Below are positions 36,315 through 45,215 of a stretch of 64,000 bases of DNA, in pieces. Position 1 is the first letter of the stretch. Every line of letters begins with the position of its first letter. A program made the position numbers and the translations under genes. The stretch spans positions 186,001-250,000 of the forward strand of contig NZ_JAHSTW010000005.1 of NCBI RefSeq assembly GCF_019145195.1. Direction: 5' to 3'. This DNA is from Pseudomonas siliginis (lineage in GTDB: Bacteria; Pseudomonadota; Gammaproteobacteria; Pseudomonadales; Pseudomonadaceae). Below the pieces are notes generated by a model. That model saw only the letters and a program-made list of their open reading frames with translations, made no database searches and had not been told where the DNA came from.

Positions 36315-36737
36315 ATGCCAAGCGAGGACGAAGACCTGGTCAGCAAACTGTCAGCCAGGCTTTCAGAACAAATACAACACCTCCCCACGGACGGAAAAGA
36401 TCATCAACTCACCATCAAAATCAAAGGCAACCGAGGCCACATCCACCTCGGCCACCCCAGCCTCGACAGCCACACCCCCAAACACCCACCGCCACCCAGC
36501 GAATGCGCCCAGCCTACCCACTGCATCAACTGCGATCAGCTCGCCGCCCAACAAACAGCGCTTATCCACCAATACCACCACAACCGACGCCTGCTAAAAA
36601 CCGGCATCGCCTGCATCAGTATCGCCGCCATTACCTTCTCGATGAAAGATCACCTGCCAGAAGCCCTAAAAACATATGCGTTGATCGCGACCGGTGCGTT
36701 CGGTTGTCTCGCGCTCATGCTCGTCGCAGCGGAATGA
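36315..36737 (+). CDS. Hypothetical membrane-anchored protein (island I)
   Basis: 140 aa. N-terminal soluble part with a His/Pro-rich segment and CINCDQ, then two hydrophobic helices near residues 92-110 and 120-138 at the C-terminus. No family recognised. Similar proteins with C-terminal membrane pairs are common beside phage repressors. Start with AAAAGGA upstream. Confidence 0.65.
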   Translation: MPSEDEDLVSKLSARLSEQIQHLPTDGKDHQLTIKIKGNRGHIHLGHPSLDSHTPKHPPPPSECAQPTHCINCDQLAAQQTALIHQYHHNRRLLKTGIACISIAAITFSMKDHLPEALKTYALIATGAFGCLALMLVAAE

Positions 36738-36839
36738 GCATCAAAAACTCGTTTCGGCCTCAGGAAATAGATACATATTTCCTGGCGATCACCTACAGTC
36801 AAACTCGCCTCAACACTAAACCAAGAAAGGAGTCATCCA

Positions 36840-37013
36840 GTGAGCAAGGAAAAGAGTGGCATTCATGACAAACCTAAAGATCAGGGTCGTGGCAACACCA
36901 ACAAGTCAGATGAAAGCGGGTCGAGTCGAAGCTCCGATGACAAAAGAAGAAGGGGAAATTCTGACGTGGTAGACACACTCACTCCGCCAAAGCGCCCCGG
37001 TAGGGGAAAGTGA
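36840..37013 (+). CDS. Small disordered protein, 57 aa (island I)
   Basis: GTG start at 36840 with AAAGGAG 9 bases upstream. Very polar Ser/Lys/Asp/Arg-rich sequence (SKEKSGIHDKPKDQGRG...) without predicted fold. It ends 2 bases before the ATG of the 2TM protein gene, so the pair is translationally coupled. Function unknown. Confidence 0.65.
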   Translation: MSKEKSGIHDKPKDQGRGNTNKSDESGSSRSSDDKRRRGNSDVVDTLTPPKRPGRGK

Positions 37014-37015
37014 CG

Positions 37016-37579
37016 ATGGAGACGACAACGGAAGCCTTAGCCGACCGTTGGTATGCAGCGCTTTTTAGCGTGCGTTGCTCCATCCGATATCACCAGCGAC
37101 GCCGTTCATTTTTTGACCGGTTAGATAAAATTTCTAACATGCTGTCATTGATTTTTGGCTCCGTTGCGGTTTATGGCACGCTCCAAGAGAATTCAAAGGA
37201 GATTGCGCTCATTGCCTCTGGCCTTGTAACCGTTTTTGCTTCCATAAATTTGGTGCTTAGCAGCGCTTCCCGCGCGAGGGACCACACAGACTTTATGCGC
37301 AAATATGTGGAGTTAGAAAAGCTAATGCTCGGTGCGGAATCGGAAGAGCGTTTGCTTGACGTCGCAGGCAGACGGTTGTCCATCGAAGCAGAAGAGCCTC
37401 CCGTCCTCCACGTCTTGAATGCCATCTGCCACAACGAAACCATGCGAGCGATGGGGTTTACTAAGGAGGAATTACCTAAAATCGGCCCAATTCAAACTCT
37501 CGTAGCTCAGTTCTTTGATTTCTGCGAAAGCGACATACAAAACCCGAAAGCCAACAATACGTCGCCAACCGCTCCCTAA
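37016..37579 (+). CDS. 2TM protein resembling SLATT-type effectors (island I)
   Basis: 187 aa from the ATG at 37016. Two adjacent membrane helices at about residues 38-58 and 64-84, preceded by RWYAALFSVRCSIRYHQRRRSFFD and followed by a helical cytoplasmic part. This layout (short N-terminal helix, 2TM hairpin, helical tail) resembles SLATT domains, predicted pore-forming effectors of nucleotide-signalling defence systems. No cyclase or sensor gene is adjacent, so the analogy is structural only. Confidence 0.6.
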   Translation: METTTEALADRWYAALFSVRCSIRYHQRRRSFFDRLDKISNMLSLIFGSVAVYGTLQENSKEIALIASGLVTVFASINLVLSSASRARDHTDFMRKYVELEKLMLGAESEERLLDVAGRRLSIEAEEPPVLHVLNAICHNETMRAMGFTKEELPKIGPIQTLVAQFFDFCESDIQNPKANNTSPTAP

Positions 37580-37594
37580 CCCCATTTAAAAGCC
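37580..37594 (+). repeat. Island border motif (island I, shorter copy)
   Basis: CCCCATTTAAAAGCC, immediately after the 2TM gene and 150 bases before the DUF2730 gene. It shares the ATTTAAAAGCC end with the other two copies. Confidence 0.4.
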
Positions 37595-37603
37595 CTCCAA
37601 ACC

Positions 37604-37627
37604 CACGCCGCCCACCATAGCGGCGTG
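37604..37627 (+). terminator. Hairpin after island I
   Basis: CACGCCGC ... GCGGCGTG with an 8-base loop followed by TGTATTT; weak T-tract. It separates the island I genes from the late operon start. Confidence 0.5.
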
Positions 37628-37679
37628 TGTATTTCTGGCCCCCCGCAAACCCCGGGGCGCCGCGACCGGAGGCAACCTC

Positions 37680-37733
37680 ATGCACCCCCAAACCCCGCGC
37701 AACACCCCCAACATCCGCCGGGTCATCCCATGA
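37680..37733 (+). CDS. 17-aa micro-ORF coupled to DUF2730 gene
   Basis: ATG at 37680 with CGGAGG 7 bases upstream, encoding 17 residues ending in NIRRVIP, and stopping in an ATGA overlap with the next start. The good ribosome site belongs to this micro-ORF and not to the following gene, so it probably drives translation of DUF2730 by coupling. Confidence 0.45.
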   Translation: MHPQTPRNTPNIRRVIP

Positions 37734-38035
37734 CCCTCGACGACCTCAACACCCTCGGCCAAATCGTCCAGTGGCTGGTCCTCACCGTCCTCAGCCTCTA
37801 CACCTGGATCGCCAAACGCCAAGCCGCCAGCGCCCAACAACTGCACGACCTGCGCACCCGCATCGTCGCCCTCGAAGAACACGTACGCCACCTCCCAGAC
37901 CAAAGCGCCATCGCCGACCTGCTCGGTGACATGAAAGCCATCCGCGCCGAACTCACCGGCGTCAAAGACGCCCTCAGCCCATTGGCCCGCGCCCTGGACC
38001 GCATCAACGACTACCTGCTGCGAGAAAAGCCATGA
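37730..38035 (+). CDS. DUF2730 family phage protein (Mu gp25-like)
   Basis: 101 aa. One N-terminal membrane helix (IVQWLVLTVLSLYTWIAKR) then a coiled coil. First gene of the late structural operon at the same place as in Mu-like phages. Function not established. Translation probably coupled to the micro-ORF. Confidence 0.8.
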   Translation: MTLDDLNTLGQIVQWLVLTVLSLYTWIAKRQAASAQQLHDLRTRIVALEEHVRHLPDQSAIADLLGDMKAIRAELTGVKDALSPLARALDRINDYLLREKP

Positions 38036-38325
38036 CTGCCTACACCGACTACCTGCGCCACGACATCCGTCTCGTCATCCTGCGCCTGCTCGCCGACATG
38101 CCCGGCTACCGCGCCAACAGCTCCGTCCTCAACACCGCCCTGGACCACTACGGCCACAGCACCAGCCGCGACCAGACCAAAACCGAACTGCAATGGCTCG
38201 CCGAACAAAACGCCGTCAGCCTCAGCGAAGTCGGCCCCGTCCTCGTCGCCACCCTCACCGAACGCGGCCAAGACATCGCCGCCGGCCGCGCCCGCGTGCC
38301 CGGCATCCAACGGCCCGGAGCCTGA
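38032..38325 (+). CDS. Phage protein, VpaChn25_0724-like (winged-helix fold)
   Basis: 97 aa. Matches the pattern of the small conserved protein between DUF2730 and the terminase genes in many Mu-like phages (DYLRHDIRLVILRLLADMPGYRAN...). It looks like a winged helix. Overlaps its upstream neighbour by 4 bases and ends 2 bases before the next start. Confidence 0.8.
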   Translation: MTAYTDYLRHDIRLVILRLLADMPGYRANSSVLNTALDHYGHSTSRDQTKTELQWLAEQNAVSLSEVGPVLVATLTERGQDIAAGRARVPGIQRPGA

Positions 38326-38327
38326 CC

Positions 38328-38879
38328 ATGGCCGGCAAATCCACCATCAACCGCCTGCCGGCCGACGTCAAAGCCTACCTGCACAAACTGCTGCGCGAAG
38401 ACCGCCTCACCCTCGACGCCATGCTCGCCGACATCCAGGCTCGCTACCCCAGCCAAAAGCCTCCCAGCCGCAGCGCCCTGGGGCGCTTCAAAGTCGGCTT
38501 CGACCAACTCACCGACAAAGCCCGCCAACAACGCGAAATGGCCGAAGCCTTCGTCGGTGCCTTTGGCGAAGACGCCACCGACAAAACCGGCGTACTGCTC
38601 GTCGAAGCCATCTCGACCCTGACCTACCAAGCCGCCATCGGCGCCCACGAAAAAGACGACGTCACCATCGCCGAAATCTCCGCCTTGGCCCGCGCCGCCA
38701 AAGCCACCATGGAAGCGCGCACCCTCAGCGTCAAAGAGCGCCAAACCCTCGAAACCGCCGCCCGCGAACGCCTGCTGCAAGAACAAGCCGCCGCCCTCGA
38801 CCATGCCGTCAAAACCCAAGGCATGAGCGAAGACCAGGCCCAGTACTGGCGCCAAACCTTCCTCGGCGTCAAAGCATGA
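38328..38879 (+). CDS. Small terminase-like protein, DUF3486 (Mu gp27)
   Basis: 183 aa. DUF3486 pattern with an N-terminal helix-turn-helix-like segment (INRLPADVKAYLHKLLREDRLT) and a long helical body. In Mu-like phages it precedes the large terminase and is the presumed DNA-recognition subunit of packaging. Ends in an ATGA overlap with the next gene. Confidence 0.88.
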   Translation: MAGKSTINRLPADVKAYLHKLLREDRLTLDAMLADIQARYPSQKPPSRSALGRFKVGFDQLTDKARQQREMAEAFVGAFGEDATDKTGVLLVEAISTLTYQAAIGAHEKDDVTIAEISALARAAKATMEARTLSVKERQTLETAARERLLQEQAAALDHAVKTQGMSEDQAQYWRQTFLGVKA

Positions 38880-40483
38880 AACCGGCCGCCAGCACTTTGC
38901 GCGTCATCGAATGGGACGAACTGCCGCCCAGCGTTCGGCAGATCCCCGCCGACTATCATCCGCAAGCCGAAGGCCTGCTCATGGCCCACCAAAGCCAATG
39001 GCTGGCCATCGACGCGCAAATCAAACTGTGTGAAAAAGGCCGGCGCACCGGCATCACCTTCGCCGAAGCCCTCGACAGCGTCATCACCGCCGCCTCACAA
39101 AAAACCGCCGGCGGCATGGACTGCTTCTACATCGGCGACACCAAAGAAAAGGGCCTCGAATTCATCGGCTACTGCGCCAAATTCAGCCGCGTCATGGCCC
39201 AGGCCCAAGCGTCCGGCGTCAGCCACATCGAAGAATTTTTATTCGAAGATCAGGACGACAGCGGCAACACGCGGCACATCAACGCCTACCGCATCCGCTA
39301 CGCCTCAGGCTTCAAAATCGTCGCGCTCTCCAGCAACCCCGCCGGCGTGCGAGGCCTGCAAGGTAAAGTCATCATTGATGAAGCCGCCTTCCACCGTAAC
39401 GTCTCCGCCGTGCTCGACGCCGCCACCGCGCTGCTCATCTGGGGCGGGCGCATCGTCATCATCAGCACCCACAACGGCAAAGCCAACGCCTTCAACCAAA
39501 TGGTCAGCGACATCCGCGACCAGCGCTACGGCGATAGCGCCAAGGTCTACCGCGCCACCTTCGACGACGCCGTCGCCAATGGCCTCTATGAGCGCGTCTG
39601 CTACATGGCGGGGGAGCAACCCACGGCCGAAGGCAAAGAGGCCTGGTACAAAAAAATCCGCCACGCCTACGGCCCGCGCAAAGCGCAAATGCGCGAAGAA
39701 CTCGACGCCATACCGCGCGACGGCAACGGCGTGTGCATCCCCGGGGTGTGGATCGACGAAGCCATGCGCGCGGGTCGCAGCGTCCTGCGCTTGGCCCTCG
39801 ACGACGCCTTCAGCCAACAACCCGTGCATCGCCGTGAGGCCTACGTCACCGACTGGATAGAACGCCATCTGGTGCCGGTCATGCGCCAGACCCATGCGCC
39901 AGAACTACGCCACTTTCTCGGCATGGATTACGCGCGACACCGCGATTTTTCCATCATCTGCCCGATGTCCGTCGACCAGCGCCGGCACCGCGACGTGCCC
40001 TTTGTCGTCGAACTGCACAAAGTGCCCACCCGCCAGCAAAAACAGATTCTCTTTCACATCCTGCGCGGCCTGCCGCGTTTCATTGGCGCCGCACTCGATG
40101 CCACCGGCAATGGCGAAACTCTCGCCGAAGACACCGCCGACGCCTTCGGCCACAACCGCATCCACCAAGTCAAAATCAGCCGTGCCTGGTACGGCGCCTG
40201 GATGCCCAAATTCGTTCAACTCTTCGAAGACGCCAGCGTCACGCTGCCGCGTGACGACTCGCTGCACCAAGACATCCGCGCGATAGAAACCGTCGACGGC
40301 ATCCCCATGATCGCCAAAGCACGGCAACAAGACCTCAAAGACCCTGACCTCTACCGCCACGGCGACTTCGCCGGCGCCGGTGCCTTGGCCCACTTCGCCA
40401 CACTCGAAGTCAGCGCCGGCCCCGTCAGCGTCAAATCCCGCCGCCCACGTCAGGGCCAACACATCACCCAAGGGTACGCATGA
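38876..40483 (+). CDS. Large terminase subunit (Mu gp28-like)
   Basis: 535 aa. N-terminal ATPase with a Walker A-like KGRRTGITF and Walker B VIIDEAAFH, C-terminal RNase H-like nuclease beginning at FLGMDYARHRDF. Packages the phage DNA into proheads. Overlaps the portal gene by 4 bases. Confidence 0.93.
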   Translation: MKPAASTLRVIEWDELPPSVRQIPADYHPQAEGLLMAHQSQWLAIDAQIKLCEKGRRTGITFAEALDSVITAASQKTAGGMDCFYIGDTKEKGLEFIGYCAKFSRVMAQAQASGVSHIEEFLFEDQDDSGNTRHINAYRIRYASGFKIVALSSNPAGVRGLQGKVIIDEAAFHRNVSAVLDAATALLIWGGRIVIISTHNGKANAFNQMVSDIRDQRYGDSAKVYRATFDDAVANGLYERVCYMAGEQPTAEGKEAWYKKIRHAYGPRKAQMREELDAIPRDGNGVCIPGVWIDEAMRAGRSVLRLALDDAFSQQPVHRREAYVTDWIERHLVPVMRQTHAPELRHFLGMDYARHRDFSIICPMSVDQRRHRDVPFVVELHKVPTRQQKQILFHILRGLPRFIGAALDATGNGETLAEDTADAFGHNRIHQVKISRAWYGAWMPKFVQLFEDASVTLPRDDSLHQDIRAIETVDGIPMIAKARQQDLKDPDLYRHGDFAGAGALAHFATLEVSAGPVSVKSRRPRQGQHITQGYA

Positions 40484-41973
40484 ACAGCCCAGGCCTGTGG
40501 GTCAGCCCCACTGAATTCGTCAACTTCACCGACACCCAACGCCGTCCCGCGCTCAACCGCCACATCGCCACGCGCGGGCGTATCGAACCCGGTGGCTTCA
40601 GCCGCCACCTGCCAAACCCTGACCCCATCCTCAAAGCCCAAGGCCAAGACATTCAGATCTACCGTGACCTACGTAGCAGCGCGTTGGTCGGCGGCAACAT
40701 CCGCCGCCGCAAAGCCGCCGTCCTTTCACTGGAACGCGGGCTGAAGCGCGCGGACGCACCAGCAAAAGTCGAGCGCTTCGTCTGCGACTGGCTTGCCGAC
40801 CTCGACCTCGATCGCATCCTGCGCGAACTGCTCGACGCGCCGTTGTATGGCTACCAACCAGTCGAATTGCTGTGGCAGCCCGTGGGCCAATACCTGGTGC
40901 CGCAAGACCTGCTCGGCAAACCGGCCGAATGGTTTTTCTACGATCCAGACAACGCGCTACGCTTTCGCGCCAAAGACGCAGGCAACGATGGCGAAGCCTG
41001 CGACCCGCAACGCTTCATTGTTGCCCGCCAAGACGCCACCTACGCCAACCCCTATGGCTTCCCGGACCTGAGCATGTGCTTCTGGCCGGCGACCTTCATG
41101 CGCGGCGGCCTGAAATTCTGGGTTCAATTCACCGAGAAATACGGCAGCCCCTGGGTCATCGGCAAACATCCGCGCGGCGCCAACGACCACGAAACCGACC
41201 TACTACTCGACAGCCTCGAAGCCATGGTCCAGGACGCCGTCGCTGCGATCCCGGATGATGCCAGCGTGCAAATCATCGAAGCCGCCGGCAAAGCTGGTAG
41301 CGCCGACGTCTACCGCCAACTGCTCGAGTACTGCCGCAGCGAAATCAACGTCGCCATGCTCGGCCAAAACCAGACCACCGAAAAAGACAGCAACCGCGCC
41401 AGCGCCACCGCCGGCGCCGAAGTCACCCACGACATCCGCGACGGCGACGCCGGCATCGTCGCCGCCGCACTCAACGCCTGTATTCGCCACGTCGTCGACC
41501 TCAACTTCGGCCCCCACGTCGCCGCTCCGAACTATCAGCTGTGGCAACAAGAAGAAATCGACAAAAGCCTTGCCCAACGCGACAAAGCCCTCACCGAATC
41601 CGGCGTCCAATTCACCAACGCCTACTGGCAACGCACCTACAACCTGCAAGAAGGCGACCTGCGAAAAACGCCGACCGTCACCGGCTCGCCCGCATTCAGC
41701 GAGTACCAAAGTCATTCCGCACTCGACCAGCACGCCCTCGACCAAGCCATCAATGGTCTACCAGCCAACGTCCTCCACCAACACAGCCAACACGCCATTG
41801 CGCCGTTGATCGCTGCGCTTGAGCACAGCCCGACCGACGCCGACGCGCTCGGACGGCTAGCCGCGGCCAACCCCCACATGGACACCCAAGCGTTGGAACA
41901 ACACCTGGCCCAGCTCATCTTCATCGCCAACACCTGGGGCCACCTCAGCGCCACCGCCGACCGGGAAGACTGA
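40480..41973 (+). CDS. Portal protein, DUF935 (Mu gp29-like)
   Basis: 497 aa, with the DUF935 portal motifs: LRSSALVGGNIRRRKAAVLS, YGYQPVELLW and the KYGSPWVIGKHPRGA stretch. Forms the dodecameric head vertex for DNA entry. Ends one base before the next gene. Confidence 0.93.
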   Translation: MNSPGLWVSPTEFVNFTDTQRRPALNRHIATRGRIEPGGFSRHLPNPDPILKAQGQDIQIYRDLRSSALVGGNIRRRKAAVLSLERGLKRADAPAKVERFVCDWLADLDLDRILRELLDAPLYGYQPVELLWQPVGQYLVPQDLLGKPAEWFFYDPDNALRFRAKDAGNDGEACDPQRFIVARQDATYANPYGFPDLSMCFWPATFMRGGLKFWVQFTEKYGSPWVIGKHPRGANDHETDLLLDSLEAMVQDAVAAIPDDASVQIIEAAGKAGSADVYRQLLEYCRSEINVAMLGQNQTTEKDSNRASATAGAEVTHDIRDGDAGIVAAALNACIRHVVDLNFGPHVAAPNYQLWQQEEIDKSLAQRDKALTESGVQFTNAYWQRTYNLQEGDLRKTPTVTGSPAFSEYQSHSALDQHALDQAINGLPANVLHQHSQHAIAPLIAALEHSPTDADALGRLAAANPHMDTQALEQHLAQLIFIANTWGHLSATADRED

Positions 41974-41974
41974 C

Positions 41975-42757
41975 ATGGCCAAACACACCCTCGACTCCAG
42001 CCACCTGCAAGCCATCTTCGGCCTCGAACCCGCCAACGCCATCGCCTACCTGCACGCCAAGGGCTACGCCATCACCTGGCATTGGCAAGACATGCTCGAC
42101 CAGGCCCACCACCAAGCCTTCACGGTCGCCAAAGCCATGCGCCTGGACCTGCTCTCCGACATCCGCGCCGCCCTGGAAACAGCCCTGCAACAAGGCCAGA
42201 ACCTCAAACAATTCACCGCCAACCTCACACCCACGCTGCAAGCCCAAGGCTGGTGGGGCAAACAAATCATCGTCGCCGCAGACGGCACTGCCCAACCCGT
42301 CCAACTCGGCAGCCCGCGCCGCCTCAAAACCATCTACCAAACCAACCTGCAAAGCGCCTACATGGCCGGCCGCAAAACCAGCATGCAAGCTGCCACTGCC
42401 ACCCACCCGTACTGGATGCTCGTCTCCATCCTCGACAGCAAAACCCGCCCCAGCCACCGAGCCATGCACGGCCAGGTCTTCCGCCACGACGACCCCATCT
42501 GGCAAACCATCTACCCACCCAACGGCTTCAACTGCCGCTGCCGCGTCATCGCCCTGACCGCAGCCGCCGTCCAACGCCGAGGCCTCACCATCCAGACCAG
42601 CCACGGCAAAACCGTCACCCAAACCTTGGAAACTGGCATCGATAAACACACCGGCGAAACCCGAACCGCCACCGTCACCGGCATCCGCTTGACCAACGCC
42701 CAAGGCCATGAATTTACATTCCACCCAGACCCAGGCTTTAACCACGGCCCAGATTAG
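41975..42757 (+). CDS. Phage head morphogenesis protein (Mu gp30/F-like)
   Basis: 260 aa. SPP1 gp7-type minor head domain, with the conserved TIYQTNLQSAYMAGR motif and the C-terminal FNCRCRV cysteine motif. Minor head protein interacting with the portal. About 185 bases to the next gene, unusually large for this operon and occupied by a host-type REP. Confidence 0.9.
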   Translation: MAKHTLDSSHLQAIFGLEPANAIAYLHAKGYAITWHWQDMLDQAHHQAFTVAKAMRLDLLSDIRAALETALQQGQNLKQFTANLTPTLQAQGWWGKQIIVAADGTAQPVQLGSPRRLKTIYQTNLQSAYMAGRKTSMQAATATHPYWMLVSILDSKTRPSHRAMHGQVFRHDDPIWQTIYPPNGFNCRCRVIALTAAAVQRRGLTIQTSHGKTVTQTLETGIDKHTGETRTATVTGIRLTNAQGHEFTFHPDPGFNHGPD

Positions 42758-42789
42758 TCCGACGTCCAAATTCACCCACCGCAACCCCA

Positions 42790-42890
42790 TATAGGAGTGA
42801 GTCTGCTCGCGATAGCGGACCACCAAACACCACAACGTCCAAGCCGGACCGGTCCCCTGTAGGAGCTGGCGAAGCCTGCGATCTTTTGAT
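42790..42890. repeat. REP-type palindromes inside the prophage
   Basis: GGAGTGAGTCTGCTCGCGATAGCGG near 42793 and CCTGTAGGAGCTGGCGAAGCC near 42855, both of host intergenic REP type, between two head genes. Confidence 0.65.
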
Positions 42891-42942
42891 CTTGGCAAAC
42901 CAAAGCCCACCGACAAACCCACTTCCCAAAACACAGGCCCCC

Positions 42943-43419
42943 ATGCTCACCATCGAACTAACCAGCCAACACCTACAACAAACCCTCCACCATATCGAAG
43001 ACGCCATCGGCGACCTGACCCCGCTGATGCAATCCATCGCCGCCGAACTCGCCAGCCAAACCGAAGAAAACTTCGAACACGAAGGGCGTCCCGAATGGCC
43101 CGAACTCTCCGATGTCACCACTGAGAAACGTGCGAAGCACGGCCACTGGCCGGGGCAAATGCTGCAGGCCAGTGCTGCTGGTTTGGCGGCATCGATAACC
43201 ACGCACGCGACCGAGAGTTCGGCCATGGTTGGCAGCAACAAACCGTATGCGGCGATGATGCAGTTTGGTGGGACTCAGGAAAATTTTCCGCACTTATGGG
43301 GAGACATACCGCAACGGCCGTATCTACCGGCAAATAGTCATGGGTCTCTTCAACACGAAGCGGAGGAGGCCATCTTGGCAATTTCGCTTGATTTTTTAAT
43401 GCGATTATCGTGTATTTGA
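42943..43419 (+). CDS. Phage virion morphogenesis protein (Mu G/gp31-like)
   Basis: 158 aa from the ATG at 42943 (a frame from 42886 runs through the REP region and is not preferred). Typical gpG pattern, including the LMQSIAAELASQTEENFEHEGRPEW-like N-terminus, YAAMMQFGGTQ and DIPQRPYLP. Tail completion or virion assembly role. Last gene before island II. Confidence 0.88.
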   Translation: MLTIELTSQHLQQTLHHIEDAIGDLTPLMQSIAAELASQTEENFEHEGRPEWPELSDVTTEKRAKHGHWPGQMLQASAAGLAASITTHATESSAMVGSNKPYAAMMQFGGTQENFPHLWGDIPQRPYLPANSHGSLQHEAEEAILAISLDFLMRLSCI

Positions 43420-43617
43420 TCGATACGGTAGTTCATGTCGAAATGGCTTAAGCATGGGCAGATCAGTTATTTAGACCTCGACTGCATTTGTTGGCGGGTC
43501 CGACTTTACATAGATGCCCGTGCAATATTGATTTTGCAGGCCCACGAGGATAGAGATAGTCGAAATACTTTCCAGCATGTTGGCCGAGAAATATAATTTT
43601 AGACGGATCAAAAAACA
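43420..43617. other. Non-coding left edge of island II
   Basis: About 200 bases where GC drops clearly. No ORF is convincing; probably holds the promoter of the 247-aa gene. Confidence 0.4.
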
Positions 43618-44361
43618 ATGAATACAGAAGATAAAATTGTTTTTCCATTATCTGCTCCACTAACCATGGAATGGGAGAAAGATAAAATTGCTATTACAGA
43701 AGCTGCCCAGCAGCCTACAACAGCAGACAAGTATTATTTTCATGCAGCTTCAATTCAGAGCTTATTCAACATCTTGACGTTTGGAACTCGATCAGCACCA
43801 AAGCATCCTCAGCGATCAGGACTTCTTCGCAAGGTTCATGACGAGCTGTTTCCTATCGCCAATTTTGCAAAGCTATATTTTTCTGAGTCAAAGGAGGTTT
43901 TGATCCAGTGGGTTGACGGGAATCAAAATTACGACGCGACTGTCGAGTATCTGGCTGAAAATTTGGGCTTTCCGGACATACGTTATCTGGAAGTCACGAC
44001 CCTGCAGGGCTCGGAAGATGCAAAGCAACTTGAGGAGTTGTCAGAAGGGAATAATATCACGACTATTAGTGAATCAGATCACGAAACTCATGTGCGTAAA
44101 ATCAACTTATTCGAAACAGCCCTGAAGAAAAAGAGTGGGAAAACTTACCCCTCCAAAACGGCGCTCCTGGTTTACACGGATGAAGAAAGATTTCTCAAGT
44201 GTTACTTTGGATTGCAGCCACCAAAGATTGATAAGCCAAAAGACTACTCCGCCGTGCTCGAAAAACTTTCAGATTCGCTCAGGGGATTTTCTCAAATTAT
44301 TGTATATAGCAAAAGCGATATATACTGCATGTGGACACCACAGTCGATAGCAGAAGAGTAG
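43618..44361 (+). CDS. Hypothetical 247-aa protein (island II)
   Basis: Not recognised with confidence. AT-rich relative to the phage genes, so recently acquired. The middle has YLEVTTLQG, then a helix with ALKKKSGK and a hydrophobic strand TALLVYTD. An E-V-T strand, a later lysine-rich helix and an LLVY strand is a pattern I associate with some restriction-endonuclease-like proteins, but the catalytic residues are not clear. No good ribosome site is visible. It is convergent with the HEPN gene. Confidence 0.6.
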   Translation: MNTEDKIVFPLSAPLTMEWEKDKIAITEAAQQPTTADKYYFHAASIQSLFNILTFGTRSAPKHPQRSGLLRKVHDELFPIANFAKLYFSESKEVLIQWVDGNQNYDATVEYLAENLGFPDIRYLEVTTLQGSEDAKQLEELSEGNNITTISESDHETHVRKINLFETALKKKSGKTYPSKTALLVYTDEERFLKCYFGLQPPKIDKPKDYSAVLEKLSDSLRGFSQIIVYSKSDIYCMWTPQSIAEE

Positions 44362-44373
44362 AGTAAGCGGCTG

Positions 44374-44400
44374 ATCGCAGGTCCTTCTAAGACCTGCGAT
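44374..44400. terminator. Bidirectional terminator hairpin
   Basis: Perfect 10-bp arms ATCGCAGGTC / GACCTGCGAT with a 7-base loop, between the convergent 247-aa and HEPN genes. Confidence 0.75.
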
Positions 44401-44430
44401 TGCCGGGACTTATTAGTCAAATATTGACTG

Positions 44431-45195
44431 TCATATTTCTATGACCAAAAAGTGCTTAACAACATGTTTGTCTATCTTCAATGCTAGGGAGCGCAAAAAG
44501 CTATTCGCCGCATTCGCCTCGTTAAAATCTATTGTTAAAGTTTGTCCATGCGCAACACTGTTTCTTAGGTTTCTATAGGAGGAAAAGCTTTCAACCTCTG
44601 ACTCAGTGAGATCCACGCCGAAGCAGAGTTGCGCGACATGCGGTATCTGTGAAGCCTTCAAATCACTATAATTAGTGCCAAGCTCGAATATCCCAAAAGC
44701 CGCGAAGAGTTCAGATGGGAACCGAAAGTCTGTATGCTCGATCTTATTAGTGTATTTAATGTACTTAAAGCTCTTACTTGGCTTTGCATACTCTCTTAGT
44801 TTATTTGCAGATTTTTTTGTATCTGTGCCTTCTGCGAAAACCAAGTGTTGGTGTTGCCTTTTTTTTGCACGATCAACAAACGCATCTTTGCCCCCGTGAA
44901 ACTCAAGCACCTCTGCAATCAGAGATTTAAAATACGCCTCAAAATAGCTGAAGGAATTAATAAACATCAACTTTCCGAGATTTTTTCTGTACTCTGGAAT
45001 GTATCCTTTGAGTTGGTCAAAGTTAGGGTCACCTTTGAAGTGGTCTGCGTCAGGCAATTTCGGCGCGGAGCCTTTTTCAACAGCTTTTATATATGCTTTT
45101 AGTGCGGGGACTGCTTGACAACACAAAACAGAAAAGTCAATTGAGGACTGAATTTGCTGCTTGAGAATAAAAAAAGCGTTTGTATTAGTAATCAT
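44431..45195 (-). CDS. HEPN-domain protein, RiboL-PSP-HEPN-like (island II)
   Basis: 254 aa, all-helical. The RX4H RNase motif of HEPN domains is visible as R211-N-S-V-A-H216 in RNLRNSVAHG. An upstream helix SFSYFEAYFKSLIAEV matches the N-terminal HEPN helices. HEPN proteins are frequent RNase effectors in anti-phage and toxin systems, cutting tRNA or mRNA. The start is 20 bases from a divergent tRNA-like element. AT-rich compared with phage genes. No partner antitoxin gene is obvious. Confidence 0.75.
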   Translation of the reverse strand: MITNTNAFFILKQQIQSSIDFSVLCCQAVPALKAYIKAVEKGSAPKLPDADHFKGDPNFDQLKGYIPEYRKNLGKLMFINSFSYFEAYFKSLIAEVLEFHGGKDAFVDRAKKRQHQHLVFAEGTDTKKSANKLREYAKPSKSFKYIKYTNKIEHTDFRFPSELFAAFGIFELGTNYSDLKASQIPHVAQLCFGVDLTESEVESFSSYRNLRNSVAHGQTLTIDFNEANAANSFLRSLALKIDKHVVKHFLVIEI

Positions 45196-45215
45196 GCTCT
45201 GCTATAGTCCTTTAC

